A stretch of DNA of 6,895 nt from NCBI GenBank assembly GCA_900770445.1, contig CAAGKO010000087.1, positions 1 through 6,895 of the forward strand, written 5' to 3'. The translations under genes were made by a program, and so were the position numbers. The stretch is from an uncultured Oribacterium sp. (GTDB lineage: Bacteria; Bacillota; Clostridia; Lachnospirales; Lachnospiraceae). Below, piece by piece: positions 1 through 6,252 of this stretch. Below the pieces are notes generated by a model, which saw only the letters and a program-made list of their open reading frames with translations, was not told the origin of the DNA and searched no databases. Every line of letters starts with the position of its first letter. Positions within the stretch are counted from its first letter, which is position 1.

Positions 1-76
1 CTTTAGAATCTTCAGGGTCTGTGTATTAATCGATCTTTGATTTTCAAGGTTCGTTGTGCTCTCGTCTTGCGACAGC
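1..76 (-). other. Leader of a probable rRNA operon (5' part only)
   Basis: This stretch lies downstream of two strong minus-strand promoters and has no credible reading frame. It contains GAACCTTGAAAATC (39-52, minus), similar to the boxA-type antitermination elements (core CTTTGAAAA or CTTGAAAA) of Firmicute ribosomal RNA leaders and spacers. Tandem strong promoters plus a boxA-like element and no ORF suggest that a 16S rRNA gene starts beyond the left edge. No part of the mature 16S sequence is visible, so this is inference. Confidence 0.5.
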
Positions 77-82
77 TTGTAT

Positions 83-111
83 ATATTAGCAAACCGTTTC
101 GCTTTTGTCAA
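83..111 (-). promoter_or_regulatory. Strong promoter, proximal of a tandem pair (rRNA type)
   Basis: On the minus strand a perfect -35 box TTGACA (106-111) is followed by a 17-nt spacer and the -10 box TAATAT (83-88). Transcription should start near base 76 and run off the left edge. The -35 box sits in the context GTGCTTGACA, which is repeated in the distal promoter at 210-215, so the two look like related copies. Confidence 0.85.
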
Positions 112-186
112 GCACTTTTTGAATTTCTTTTTGTCAATCGCTTGAAAAGAATCTGTAAATTCGTTTCCCTCGCGGTGACTTGACAT

Positions 187-215
187 ACTTTAACAAACAT
201 GGCGTGCGCTGTCAA
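187..215 (-). promoter_or_regulatory. Strong promoter, distal of a tandem pair (rRNA type)
   Basis: On the minus strand a perfect -35 box TTGACA (210-215) is followed by a 17-nt spacer and TAAAGT as the -10 box (187-192). The -10 box is less perfect than that of the proximal promoter, while the upstream GTGCTTGACA context is shared. A run of nine T/A bases (229-237) lies just upstream of the -35 and could act as an A/T-rich UP-like element. The expected start is near base 180, about 105 nt before the second start. Confidence 0.8.
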
Positions 216-256
216 GCACCAATCTGAATTTTTTTTTAAAATTCTGACACTTCATC

Positions 257-280
257 TAAAAAGTCCCCGGATGACCGAGA
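257..280 (-). terminator. Possible rho-independent terminator after the CvpA-family gene
   Basis: About 20 nt after the cvpA stop, the minus strand can fold six base pairs (TCTCGG with CCGGGG, including two G-U pairs) around a TCAT loop. Two bases, then five Ts, follow. The stem is short and the wobble pairs weaken it. Its position between a gene end and a new promoter set supports the call. Confidence 0.45.
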
Positions 281-301
281 GCCTCTGAATGTACTGTAAA
301 A

Positions 302-985
302 TCAGCTGGCGCACGCCTCGAAGATATGGACGAAGATATTCGCCTCCTTCAGGTAGAACAGCCAGGTCGTCGGATCATTAAACTGCATCGCGATATTCAG
401 GGTCAGCGGATTTTCCGGCAGGAAGCTGATCACGATCAGAAAGATCCATATATAGACGATGGCCTCTACGAGACCGAGTATCGCCCCCAACGACCGATTC
501 ATGAAGTTCAGCACCGGAAGTTCCGCTACGCGCGCAAGGATCGCGAAGACGAGCTTCACGAGAAGGGTCACGACGATGAGGAGAAGTATGAAGGTGATCA
601 CACTTACGAGCATGCCGGTCACCCGATCTGCGATATAGTCCGTCAGCTTATCCAGCCCGAGCAGCTGATAAAAGAGATCGACACTTTCGCTGGCCGCACT
701 TTCTGCGCCTGCTGCCGTCCCCCCTCCGAATGCTATTTTTTCCACGCGCTGTGCCACCAGCTCGCGCAGGACCGGATTCTGCTCGATCCGGTTCTGTACC
801 GTCGGAAGAAGCATGCGCGTCGCAATCAGTGAAACGACGATCGATACGATGTTCACCGACATGCGCACGAGCCCCTTTCGGTAGCCATAGAGAAACATCG
901 CAACCATAAACGCCGCCACGCCGATCTGCACCCATCCATTCATAAAAATTGTTATTAATTCAGTCATCGCTTCTTCCTGCTGCAT
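302..985 (-). CDS. CvpA-family integral membrane protein
   Basis: This encodes a small membrane protein of the CvpA family, named after an E. coli protein required for colicin V production; the biochemical role of the family is unresolved. From the outermost Met the frame is 228 residues. Hydrophobic segments lie at about 18-34, 44-61, 124-150 and 167-190. The first is followed by the family-typical turn GYRKG (35-39), and the last contains RSLGAILGLVEA. Between segments 2 and 3 is a charged stretch (65-120) with a Gly/Ala/Ser-rich patch. Three Met codons compete as start (988, 985, 967). AGAAGG (minus, ending at 994) is well spaced for 985 but too close to 988; AGGAAG is 5 nt before 967, so 967 remains a real alternative. 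A terminator separates the gene from the upstream TPR gene, and I see no convincing promoter in the gap, so its expression may depend on read-through. Confidence 0.85.
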   Translation of the reverse strand: MQQEEAMTELITIFMNGWVQIGVAAFMVAMFLYGYRKGLVRMSVNIVSIVVSLIATRMLLPTVQNRIEQNPVLRELVAQRVEKIAFGGGTAAGAESAASESVDLFYQLLGLDKLTDYIADRVTGMLVSVITFILLLIVVTLLVKLVFAILARVAELPVLNFMNRSLGAILGLVEAIVYIWIFLIVISFLPENPLTLNIAMQFNDPTTWLFYLKEANIFVHIFEACAS

Positions 986-1104
986 CATCGCCCTTCTGAT
1001 GTATTCTGTTTAAAACCTTTACATGCTGTTCTGATTCGTTTCCCAGTGGTCGTATAACAGTGATCAGCAGCTCAGCCACTCTTCCTGATGCACGAAAGAT
1101 GGGC

Positions 1105-1137
1105 AAAGAAAACGCCCTCCTCACAAAGGGAAGGGCG
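1105..1137 (-). terminator. Rho-independent terminator of the dnaX operon
   Basis: Fifteen bases after the stop codon of the TPR gene, the minus strand forms a GC-rich hairpin. CGCCCT pairs with AGGGCG, then come a one-base bulge and two more G-C pairs around an eight-base loop. TTTTCTTT follows directly. This should end the dnaX-ybaB-recR-TPR transcript. Confidence 0.85.
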
Positions 1138-1151
1138 CGCTGCATCTTTCA

Positions 1152-3236
1152 TCAGCCGATAAAATTATCTTCACGAAGAATCAGCCTGTTTTCCTTATCG
1201 TACTTCGGATGGAACATACCGGTCAGCTTCTTTCCGAGGCTCGGTGCCTCCGCCTTATCTGCCGCTTCTTCGATCAGCTCTTCAGCACTTTCCTTCGTGA
1301 GCTCGACACCATCCTCCTGCATCATCTCGATCCGTTCATAGAGCGCCAGCACGGTCTTTCCGGCGAGCACACAGTCGATTTCACGCGCATACTGCTGTGC
1401 ATAATTTGCGAAGTCCTCGACGCTCATCTCCTGGTAATAATCCCCCGGAAGCTTCTCCTCCGGCTGTGCCGCTGCGTTTTCGGATGCATCTGCCTCTTCT
1501 CCGGTCAATGCTTCCTCATCGTACCCATCCGCTGTCTCTGCCGGGTAATCCACAGCATCTGCTACGGAATCTACCTGGTTTTTCTGCGGTTTTGCGTATG
1601 CGCTATCCACAGTGGAGGCTGCGGCCGACGTGTCGACCGCTGATTCATCCACATATTTATCCGATGAATCCACTTCTGCACCGGTATTCGCTGTTCCGTG
1701 CAGCGGGACCGGTGTGCGGTCTTCACTGACGGACGAGGCAGGCTCATGCACCGATGCCGATGTATCTCTGCTTTCCTCTGCCGGATCTGCCTGTACCGGT
1801 GCATCGAGATCCACATCATCGACGAGTTCATCCTCCTCTTCCTCGACATCGGATACGAGATCAAACTTCTTAATGAAGAGCGGACGATCCTCTGCCATGC
1901 GATCGAAATGATCCATCACATCCACGAGCACGACAGAGCTCGAATCGGTGAGTGTGTCGATATAGTCGCCGATTTCATCGACGACATCGTAAGTGAGCGC
2001 ACCGGCATTCTCGACGATCAGGTCCTTCCCGGCGATTTTCGGCACGAAGGCCGCGAAGCCACGCTCGTTGAGTCTCGTGGCATCGGTCTTCGCAACCTTA
2101 AAATTGAAACCATAGAGATCATGGAAGTACTTGATTTCGTCGATGGCGATCTTCAGTCCATCCGCACGGCTCTTCGCCTCGATGATCATATGGTAATTGT
2201 GGAGTTCCGTTTCCTTTTGTGGAATTTTATGTACCGCGCTCTGGATGGCGTCCACCGCATCGGCAGCTGCTCCATGGATACCGCGATCCGATGCCTGTGC
2301 AACACTCATCGTTTCAGTGGATGGCGTCACGACCGGATCCGATACAGCTGTGGCAGCCATCGAGGTATCGTCTATGGTATATGCGTTCTGGTCGTCTGCA
2401 TTGGCTTCTGCCGATTTCCGGTAGATGCTTGCGTTTTCCTCGGTCGATGGCTGCACGTCAGCCGGTGAAGAGATGACGGTATCGCTGGTATCCACCGCTT
2501 GCGCTTCTGTATCGGCTGCGAGCTCGGCATCGACCTCTGCCTTTAAGCTCGGACTCTGCGCTTCCACTAGATTTCCATCGGTATCGGCGAACTCCTCGGA
2601 TACCTTGCGGAGCTTCTCCTCATACTTGCTGCGGTTTTCCACGAGGTCCATCTGCTCCTTCGAGAGGGATCGATACTGGAGCTTCAGCTCCATGGCCTTA
2701 TCCACGTACTGACCGAGACCGAAGAGAAGCATGATTTTATCGCAGGTACGGACGCATGCGTCCTCATAACCCGCTTCGCTGTAAAGCTTTGCGAGGGTAT
2801 AGAGCCACTCCTCGTCCACTTCCTCGGAGGTATACTCCTCGAGCGGTGCGATGAGCTGCTCGGCACTCGCGCCCTTCGCCTTCAGAATCAGATAGCGGAG
2901 GAGGAACTGTCTGGAATCGTCCGGGCTCATCTCACAGAACTCGTGATAGAATTCCTGCGCATCCTGGAGATCGCCTGCCTGAACGGATATTTCAGCCAGC
3001 TTATATAAAAAGCGCTTGCCGACCGGAGCACGCTCAAATGCGAGGAGAAGGATATCCTTCGCTTCCTCATATTCGCCGTTGTGCTCATAGATATCCGCGA
3101 CATAAGAAAGAAGATTTGCATTTCGAACGCGACGCCAGTCGATCGTATCGGCGATCTGCATCGCGGTCTTATAATCTCCCTGCTCTGCCATCTTGCGCAT
3201 CTGTTCTGCTTTGATATTAAACTCGTACTTATCCAT
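1152..3236 (-). CDS. TPR protein with a degenerate AAA+-like core and acidic linkers
   Basis: This 694-residue cytoplasmic protein has no signal peptide or membrane segment. Residues 10-190 hold helical TPR-like repeats (about 10-37, 43-76, 77-107, 143-175), likely a protein-binding scaffold. Residues 215-340 are a Ser/Thr/Ala/Asp/Glu-rich linker. Residues 345-460 resemble an AAA+ core: strand YHMIIEA, then KSRADGLK where a P-loop GxxxxGKT is expected, LIVENAG (406-412) at the Walker B position, VVLVDV (435-440) like sensor 1, and RPLFIKKF (451-458) like the NPxLxSRF box. Walker A lysine, Walker B acids and finger arginine all appear replaced. A second very acidic linker (463-597) precedes a helical, lid-like C-terminus (604-694). 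The ATG at 3236 follows TAAGGAG with 9 nt spacing; recR ends 24 nt upstream, so the gene is co-transcribed with dnaX-ybaB-recR. The AAA+ reading is mine, by eye and from memory of related Lachnospiraceae proteins. The molecular function is unknown; a non-catalytic adaptor linked to replication or repair is a guess from context. Confidence 0.85.
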   Translation of the reverse strand: MDKYEFNIKAEQMRKMAEQGDYKTAMQIADTIDWRRVRNANLLSYVADIYEHNGEYEEAKDILLLAFERAPVGKRFLYKLAEISVQAGDLQDAQEFYHEFCEMSPDDSRQFLLRYLILKAKGASAEQLIAPLEEYTSEEVDEEWLYTLAKLYSEAGYEDACVRTCDKIMLLFGLGQYVDKAMELKLQYRSLSKEQMDLVENRSKYEEKLRKVSEEFADTDGNLVEAQSPSLKAEVDAELAADTEAQAVDTSDTVISSPADVQPSTEENASIYRKSAEANADDQNAYTIDDTSMAATAVSDPVVTPSTETMSVAQASDRGIHGAAADAVDAIQSAVHKIPQKETELHNYHMIIEAKSRADGLKIAIDEIKYFHDLYGFNFKVAKTDATRLNERGFAAFVPKIAGKDLIVENAGALTYDVVDEIGDYIDTLTDSSSVVLVDVMDHFDRMAEDRPLFIKKFDLVSDVEEEEDELVDDVDLDAPVQADPAEESRDTSASVHEPASSVSEDRTPVPLHGTANTGAEVDSSDKYVDESAVDTSAAASTVDSAYAKPQKNQVDSVADAVDYPAETADGYDEEALTGEEADASENAAAQPEEKLPGDYYQEMSVEDFANYAQQYAREIDCVLAGKTVLALYERIEMMQEDGVELTKESAEELIEEAADKAEAPSLGKKLTGMFHPKYDKENRLILREDNFIG

Positions 3237-3260
3237 TTGGTTTTTCTCCTTAGGATCCTA

Positions 3261-3857
3261 TTATAGCGTTATTCTTCCGTCCAGTGCACGAAGTAATGTA
3301 ACCTCATCGATATTTTCGATATCACCGCCCACCGGTACACCGGAGGCGATTCTGGACACCTTGATGTTGAGCGGCTTAATCAGCTTCGTGATGTAGGTCG
3401 CCGTGGTTTCTCCTTCGAGTGAAGAATTGGTGGCGATGATAACTTCCTCCACATCTCCCTGTAGGCGGGCCATCAGCTCCTTGAGACGGATGTCGTCCGG
3501 ACCGATCCCGAGCATCGGCGAGATGGCACCGTGAAGTACATGGTATACCCCCTTGTACTTACCGGTGCGTTCATAGGCGGACATATCACGGCTGTTTTCC
3601 ACAACCATGATCTGCCGGTGGTCACGTTCCTCAGACGCACAGATCGGACAGATGTCCTGATCGGTGAGCGTACAACAGACCCTGCAGTAGTGTATGTTGT
3701 TTCTCGCTTTTACGATGGCATCCGCAAGCTCGGTTGCCTGCTCCTTCGGTGCATTGATGATGTGAAAAGCCAGGCGCTGTGCGCTCTTCTGGCCGACACC
3801 TGGAAGCCGTGACAGCTCACTCACCAGCCTCGAAATATCCTTTGAAAAGTATTCCAT
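3261..3857 (-). CDS. recR: Recombination protein RecR
   Basis: RecR forms a ring that works with RecO (and RecF) to load RecA onto SSB-coated single-stranded DNA during gap repair. At 198 residues it matches the family length. In order: a helix-hairpin-helix with LPGVGQKSAQRLAFHI (18-33); a four-cysteine zinc finger at C58, C61, C70 and C73; and a Toprim domain (about 81-175) with VVENSRD (85-91), the HGAISPMLGIGPDDI region, and IIATNSSLEGETTATYI. All expected elements are intact. Its ATG overlaps the ybaB stop by one base (TGATG), implying translational coupling; a GGAGGA site inside the end of ybaB lies about 12 nt upstream. Placement after dnaX and ybaB is the classic bacterial arrangement. 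The stop is TAA. Confidence 0.98.
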   Translation of the reverse strand: MEYFSKDISRLVSELSRLPGVGQKSAQRLAFHIINAPKEQATELADAIVKARNNIHYCRVCCTLTDQDICPICASEERDHRQIMVVENSRDMSAYERTGKYKGVYHVLHGAISPMLGIGPDDIRLKELMARLQGDVEEVIIATNSSLEGETTATYITKLIKPLNIKVSRIASGVPVGGDIENIDEVTLLRALDGRITL

Positions 3858-4192
3858 CAGAGACCGAGTCCTCCGGTCAGCTTCCCCATCTGGCTCTGCG
3901 AATCCTCGTCGGCGCTCTCCAGTGCCTGGTTTACGGCGGCGACGATCATATCCTCGAGGGTCTCGACATCCTCCGGATCCACCGCATCTTTGTCGAGCTC
4001 GAGCTTCGTGAGTACCTTCGCACCTGTGACGGTCGCCTTCACGGCACCTCCGCCGGCCTGGCCTGTATACTCCTTCTTCGCAAGCTCTTCCTGGGTCTCC
4101 TCGAGCTTACGCTGCATACGCTGATACTGCTTCATAATGTTGTTCATATTCATACCCGGCATACCACCAGGGAATCCACCATGCTTCGCCAT
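3857..4192 (-). CDS. ybaB: YbaB/EbfC family nucleoid-associated DNA-binding protein
   Basis: This 111-residue protein belongs to the YbaB/EbfC family, small dimeric DNA-binding proteins associated with the nucleoid and nearly always encoded between dnaX and recR. Residues 1-17 are rich in Gly, Met and Asn (two GGMPG/GGFPG-like patches), as usual for the family. A helix with NIMKQYQRMQRKLEETQEEL (18-37) follows, then the beta region with GGGAVKATVTG and a C-terminal helix EDMIVAAVNQALESA. The length is normal. The ATG follows AAAAGGAG with a 6-nt gap, and the dnaX stop is 17 nt upstream. The reading frame ends in TGA, which overlaps the recR start. It probably contributes to DNA organisation or repair; a specific role cannot be read from the sequence. 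Confidence 0.97.
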   Translation of the reverse strand: MAKHGGFPGGMPGMNMNNIMKQYQRMQRKLEETQEELAKKEYTGQAGGGAVKATVTGAKVLTKLELDKDAVDPEDVETLEDMIVAAVNQALESADEDSQSQMGKLTGGLGL

Positions 4193-4209
4193 AAAAAACT
4201 CCTTTTCTT

Positions 4210-5817
4210 CTATCCTTCTGTTTCTACTTGCATATGGATCTTCGAAAGATCCTCATCGGTCACATAAACCGTTGCTGCCTCATCTTCTTCAGAGAGTACC
4301 GTCGTGAAGCGAATGTCCTTATGGTACTTCTCTGCGACGATCCGACGGATCTCAGGGATGCTCGCCTCCTGTGCGAGGATGTAGGCGGTCGCCTTACTTC
4401 TCGTCACGATCGTCATGCCGGATCGGTCACGATCCGGTCGAACATAGCTTTCATCCCGTATAAGCGCTGCCGACAGCGCCGGGATCGTAATCGCCGCACA
4501 GATACTCCGCCACTCTTTTTTCAGGAGCTGGAGGTCCTCATACTGCGCACGCGGGAGCGTCACCTTTTTCGTAGTGGGTGCCAATGCAGACTGCGGAGCG
4601 ATGTTGCTCTGCTCAGCTGCATTGGCAGCCGCTGCAGCTGTCGGAAGCGATGTACCGACCGGGAGATTTCGCAGCGTACGCTGGATCTCCGCGAGTCGTG
4701 CATTCATCCCCTCCGGACTCGCATCCGTCTCCGGGTACGCGAGCTTCATGAAGCTCGTTTCGATCAGAATCCGCTTCTGCGTCGCATAGCGGAGCTGATT
4801 ACTGAGATCGCTCAGCATACGGATATAGCGCATGAGCTCGACGGTCGAGAGAAGAGAAGCATCCTCTTTCAGGCGCTTCAGGTTCTCGCTCGACATATCC
4901 ACCAGACCAGAGAGGTCATCCACGGTGGAGGCGAGCAGCATATTTCGTGCATACATGACGAAATCCGAGACGAACTGGCTGAGCTCACGGCCCTGATCGA
5001 TGACCTCGGCGACAAGCTGCAGTCCGGTCTTCACATCCTTCTTCGAAAGCGCGCGTACGAGATCCGAGAACACGGCGGTATCCACCGCACCCAGGATACT
5101 CAGTGCATCCTCATACTCGATCCGGCGGTCAAACTGGAAGGCAGAGCACTGGTCGAGCAGGGATACGGCATCTCGCATGGAGCCATCTCCGGAACGCGCG
5201 ATATAGTGCAGCGCTTCATCGGAAACCTGAATATTCTCTGCATCCGAGATCTCACGCAGTCGTGCAGCGATCGTATCTGTCGTGATGCGCTTGAAATCAT
5301 AGCGCTGACACCGTGAGAGTATCGTGATCGGAATCTTATTCGGCTCGGTCGTTGCGAGGATGAAGATGACATAGGATGGCGGCTCCTCCAGCGTCTTCAG
5401 AAAAGCATTGAAGGCCGACTGGCTGAGCATATGTACCTCATCGATGATATAGACCTTATACCTGCCATCGACCGGTGGATACTGGATCTTATCCCGGATC
5501 TGACGGATATCATCGACACCGTTGTTGGAAGCGGCATCCATCTCCACGACGTTCATGCTGGACTCGCGGAGGATCGCCTGGCAGCTCGGACACTCGTTGC
5601 ACGGATTTCCATCGATCGGATGCTCGCAGTTCACTGCACGTGCGAGGATCTTCGCTACAGAGGTCTTACCGGTTCCACGGGTACCGCAGAAAAGGTAGGC
5701 ATGTCCGATCCGCCCGGTCATGATCTGATTTTTAAATGACGCAGTGATGGCATCCTGGCCCTTGATCTCATCGAAGGTCCGGGATCTCCATCGCCTGTAC
5801 AGTGCAGTATAACTCAA
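4210..5817 (-). CDS. dnaX: DNA polymerase III subunit tau (clamp loader, DnaX)
   Basis: DnaX is the ATPase of the clamp loader, which opens the sliding clamp and places it on primed DNA. I chose the TTG at 5815-5817 (535 residues) because it gives the family-typical N-terminus MSYTALYRRWR and sits 7 nt after AAAGAGGT; the in-frame ATG at 5847 would add ten atypical residues and lacks such a site. Visible motifs: Walker A GTRGTGKT (45-52), zinc-binding C64, C73, C76 and C79, Walker B YIIDEVH (123-129), sensor 1 ATTEPNK (155-161), arginine finger in SRC (168-170), and sensor 2 GSMRDA (212-217). Domain III extends to about 360. An Ala/Pro-rich linker (390-416) leads to a short C-terminal part of about 120 residues, which should contact the replicative polymerase. 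An A-rich codon pair at 417-418 is discussed as a possible frameshift site. It is the first gene of the operon, with its own promoter. Confidence 0.98.
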   Translation of the reverse strand: MSYTALYRRWRSRTFDEIKGQDAITASFKNQIMTGRIGHAYLFCGTRGTGKTSVAKILARAVNCEHPIDGNPCNECPSCQAILRESSMNVVEMDAASNNGVDDIRQIRDKIQYPPVDGRYKVYIIDEVHMLSQSAFNAFLKTLEEPPSYVIFILATTEPNKIPITILSRCQRYDFKRITTDTIAARLREISDAENIQVSDEALHYIARSGDGSMRDAVSLLDQCSAFQFDRRIEYEDALSILGAVDTAVFSDLVRALSKKDVKTGLQLVAEVIDQGRELSQFVSDFVMYARNMLLASTVDDLSGLVDMSSENLKRLKEDASLLSTVELMRYIRMLSDLSNQLRYATQKRILIETSFMKLAYPETDASPEGMNARLAEIQRTLRNLPVGTSLPTAAAAANAAEQSNIAPQSALAPTTKKVTLPRAQYEDLQLLKKEWRSICAAITIPALSAALIRDESYVRPDRDRSGMTIVTRSKATAYILAQEASIPEIRRIVAEKYHKDIRFTTVLSEEDEAATVYVTDEDLSKIHMQVETEG

Positions 5818-5952
5818 TGAAAAAACCTCTTTTGTTCTTATATGCATTCATAGGGATATCCGTCGATCTATGTACAGCCGATGGAAATACGCCATGAAAT
5901 GCGCTTTCTGCTACATAAAGCAGCGATAAGCCTAGTACGGCAATGTAAACTA
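5818..5952 (-). other. dnaX 5' leader of about 135 nt
   Basis: This is the untranslated stretch between the predicted dnaX transcription start and its TTG codon. It contains one small hairpin (CTGCT/AGCAG, 5908-5923, six-base loop) and a 15-codon frame (5895-5848, MAYFHR...) without a good ribosome site. That frame stops directly before, and in frame with, the ATG at 5847. I see no riboswitch and no signal recognition particle RNA core. Confidence 0.5.
5825..5832 (-). promoter_or_regulatory. Ribosome binding site that fixes the dnaX TTG start
   Basis: AAAGAGGT on the minus strand ends 7 nt before the TTG at 5815-5817. It lies downstream of the in-frame ATG at 5845-5847, so it can serve only the TTG. 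Together with the conserved SYTALYRRW N-terminus it decides the start. Confidence 0.85.
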
Positions 5953-5958
5953 ATGAAG

Positions 5959-5987
5959 ATTATACAAGGCCAGATGGAGATTTTCAA
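5959..5987 (-). promoter_or_regulatory. Promoter of the dnaX operon
   Basis: On the minus strand TTGAAA (5982-5987), a 17-nt spacer and a perfect TATAAT (5959-5964) form a strong sigma-A-type promoter. The start should fall near 5952. The -35 box directly adjoins the T tract of the tRNA terminator (5988-5998), so the two signals are packed back to back. Confidence 0.85.
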
Positions 5988-6021
5988 TTAAAACAAAAAG
6001 ACCATCCATACGGATGATCTT
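5988..6021 (-). terminator. Rho-independent terminator of the tRNA unit
   Basis: After the initiator tRNA the minus strand forms a ten-pair hairpin. AAGATCATCC pairs with GGATGGTCTT (one U-G pair) around a four-base GTAT loop, followed by TTTGTTTT. It separates tRNA transcription from dnaX. Confidence 0.9.
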
Positions 6022-6032
6022 CTGTGTCAGAG

Positions 6033-6106
<74 letters not shown>

Positions 6107-6129
6107 ATAATAGGTTTTCAATAGAATAA

Positions 6130-6202
6130 TGGGGCCTACAGGGCTCGAACCTGTGACCCTCTGCTTGTAAGGCAGATGCTCTCCCAGCTGAGCTAAGACC
6201 CC
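6130..6202 (-). tRNA. tRNA-Val (UAC)
   Basis: This is a 73-nt cloverleaf with acceptor GGGGTCT/AGGCCCC (one U-G pair), D stem GCTC/GAGC, anticodon stem TCTGC/GCAGA with loop CTTACAA, and T stem ACAGG/CCTGT. Anticodon UAC reads valine codons. The discriminator is A and CCA is not encoded. It is the first gene of the two-tRNA unit. Confidence 0.97.
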
Positions 6203-6222
6203 TTGTCGCAACCGACTTGGCT

Positions 6223-6252
6223 ATTGTAGCCTATATAAGGGCATTTTGTCAA
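6223..6252 (-). promoter_or_regulatory. Promoter of the tRNA-Val/tRNA-fMet unit
   Basis: On the minus strand a perfect TTGACA (6247-6252), an 18-nt spacer and TACAAT (6223-6228) precede the tRNA-Val gene. Transcription should start near 6215, leaving a leader of about 13 nt to be trimmed from the mature 5' end. Confidence 0.85.

Noticed and set aside
960..1145. Minus-strand 61-codon frame between the TPR gene and cvpA, ending just inside the cvpA start
   Set aside because: Its ATG lies upstream of the terminator hairpin, which it runs through, and it has no good ribosome site. A leader peptide coupled to cvpA is conceivable but unsupported.
1612..1911. Plus-strand Ser/Thr-rich frame resembling a surface protein
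   Set aside because: The serine runs are the complement of the Asp/Glu codons of the acidic linker on the other strand.
1698..2468. Plus-strand open frame of 256 codons opposite the TPR gene
   Set aside because: It is antisense to the TPR protein, has no ribosome site or recognisable domain, and its composition mirrors the coding strand.
4228..5316. Plus-strand open frame of 362 codons opposite dnaX
   Set aside because: It lies wholly antisense to dnaX, whose motifs are all intact. Its product is Arg/His/Ile-rich without domains, as expected for the complement of a GC-rich gene.
5848..5895. 15-codon minus-strand frame in the dnaX leader, ending directly before the in-frame ATG at 5847
   Set aside because: It lacks a convincing ribosome site and a run of regulatory codons. 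The position is probably chance.
5848..6032. Possible SRP (4.5S-like) RNA between tRNA-fMet and dnaX
   Set aside because: The synteny suggested it, but no SRP apical domain or long hairpin is visible; the space is explained by a terminator, a promoter and a leader.
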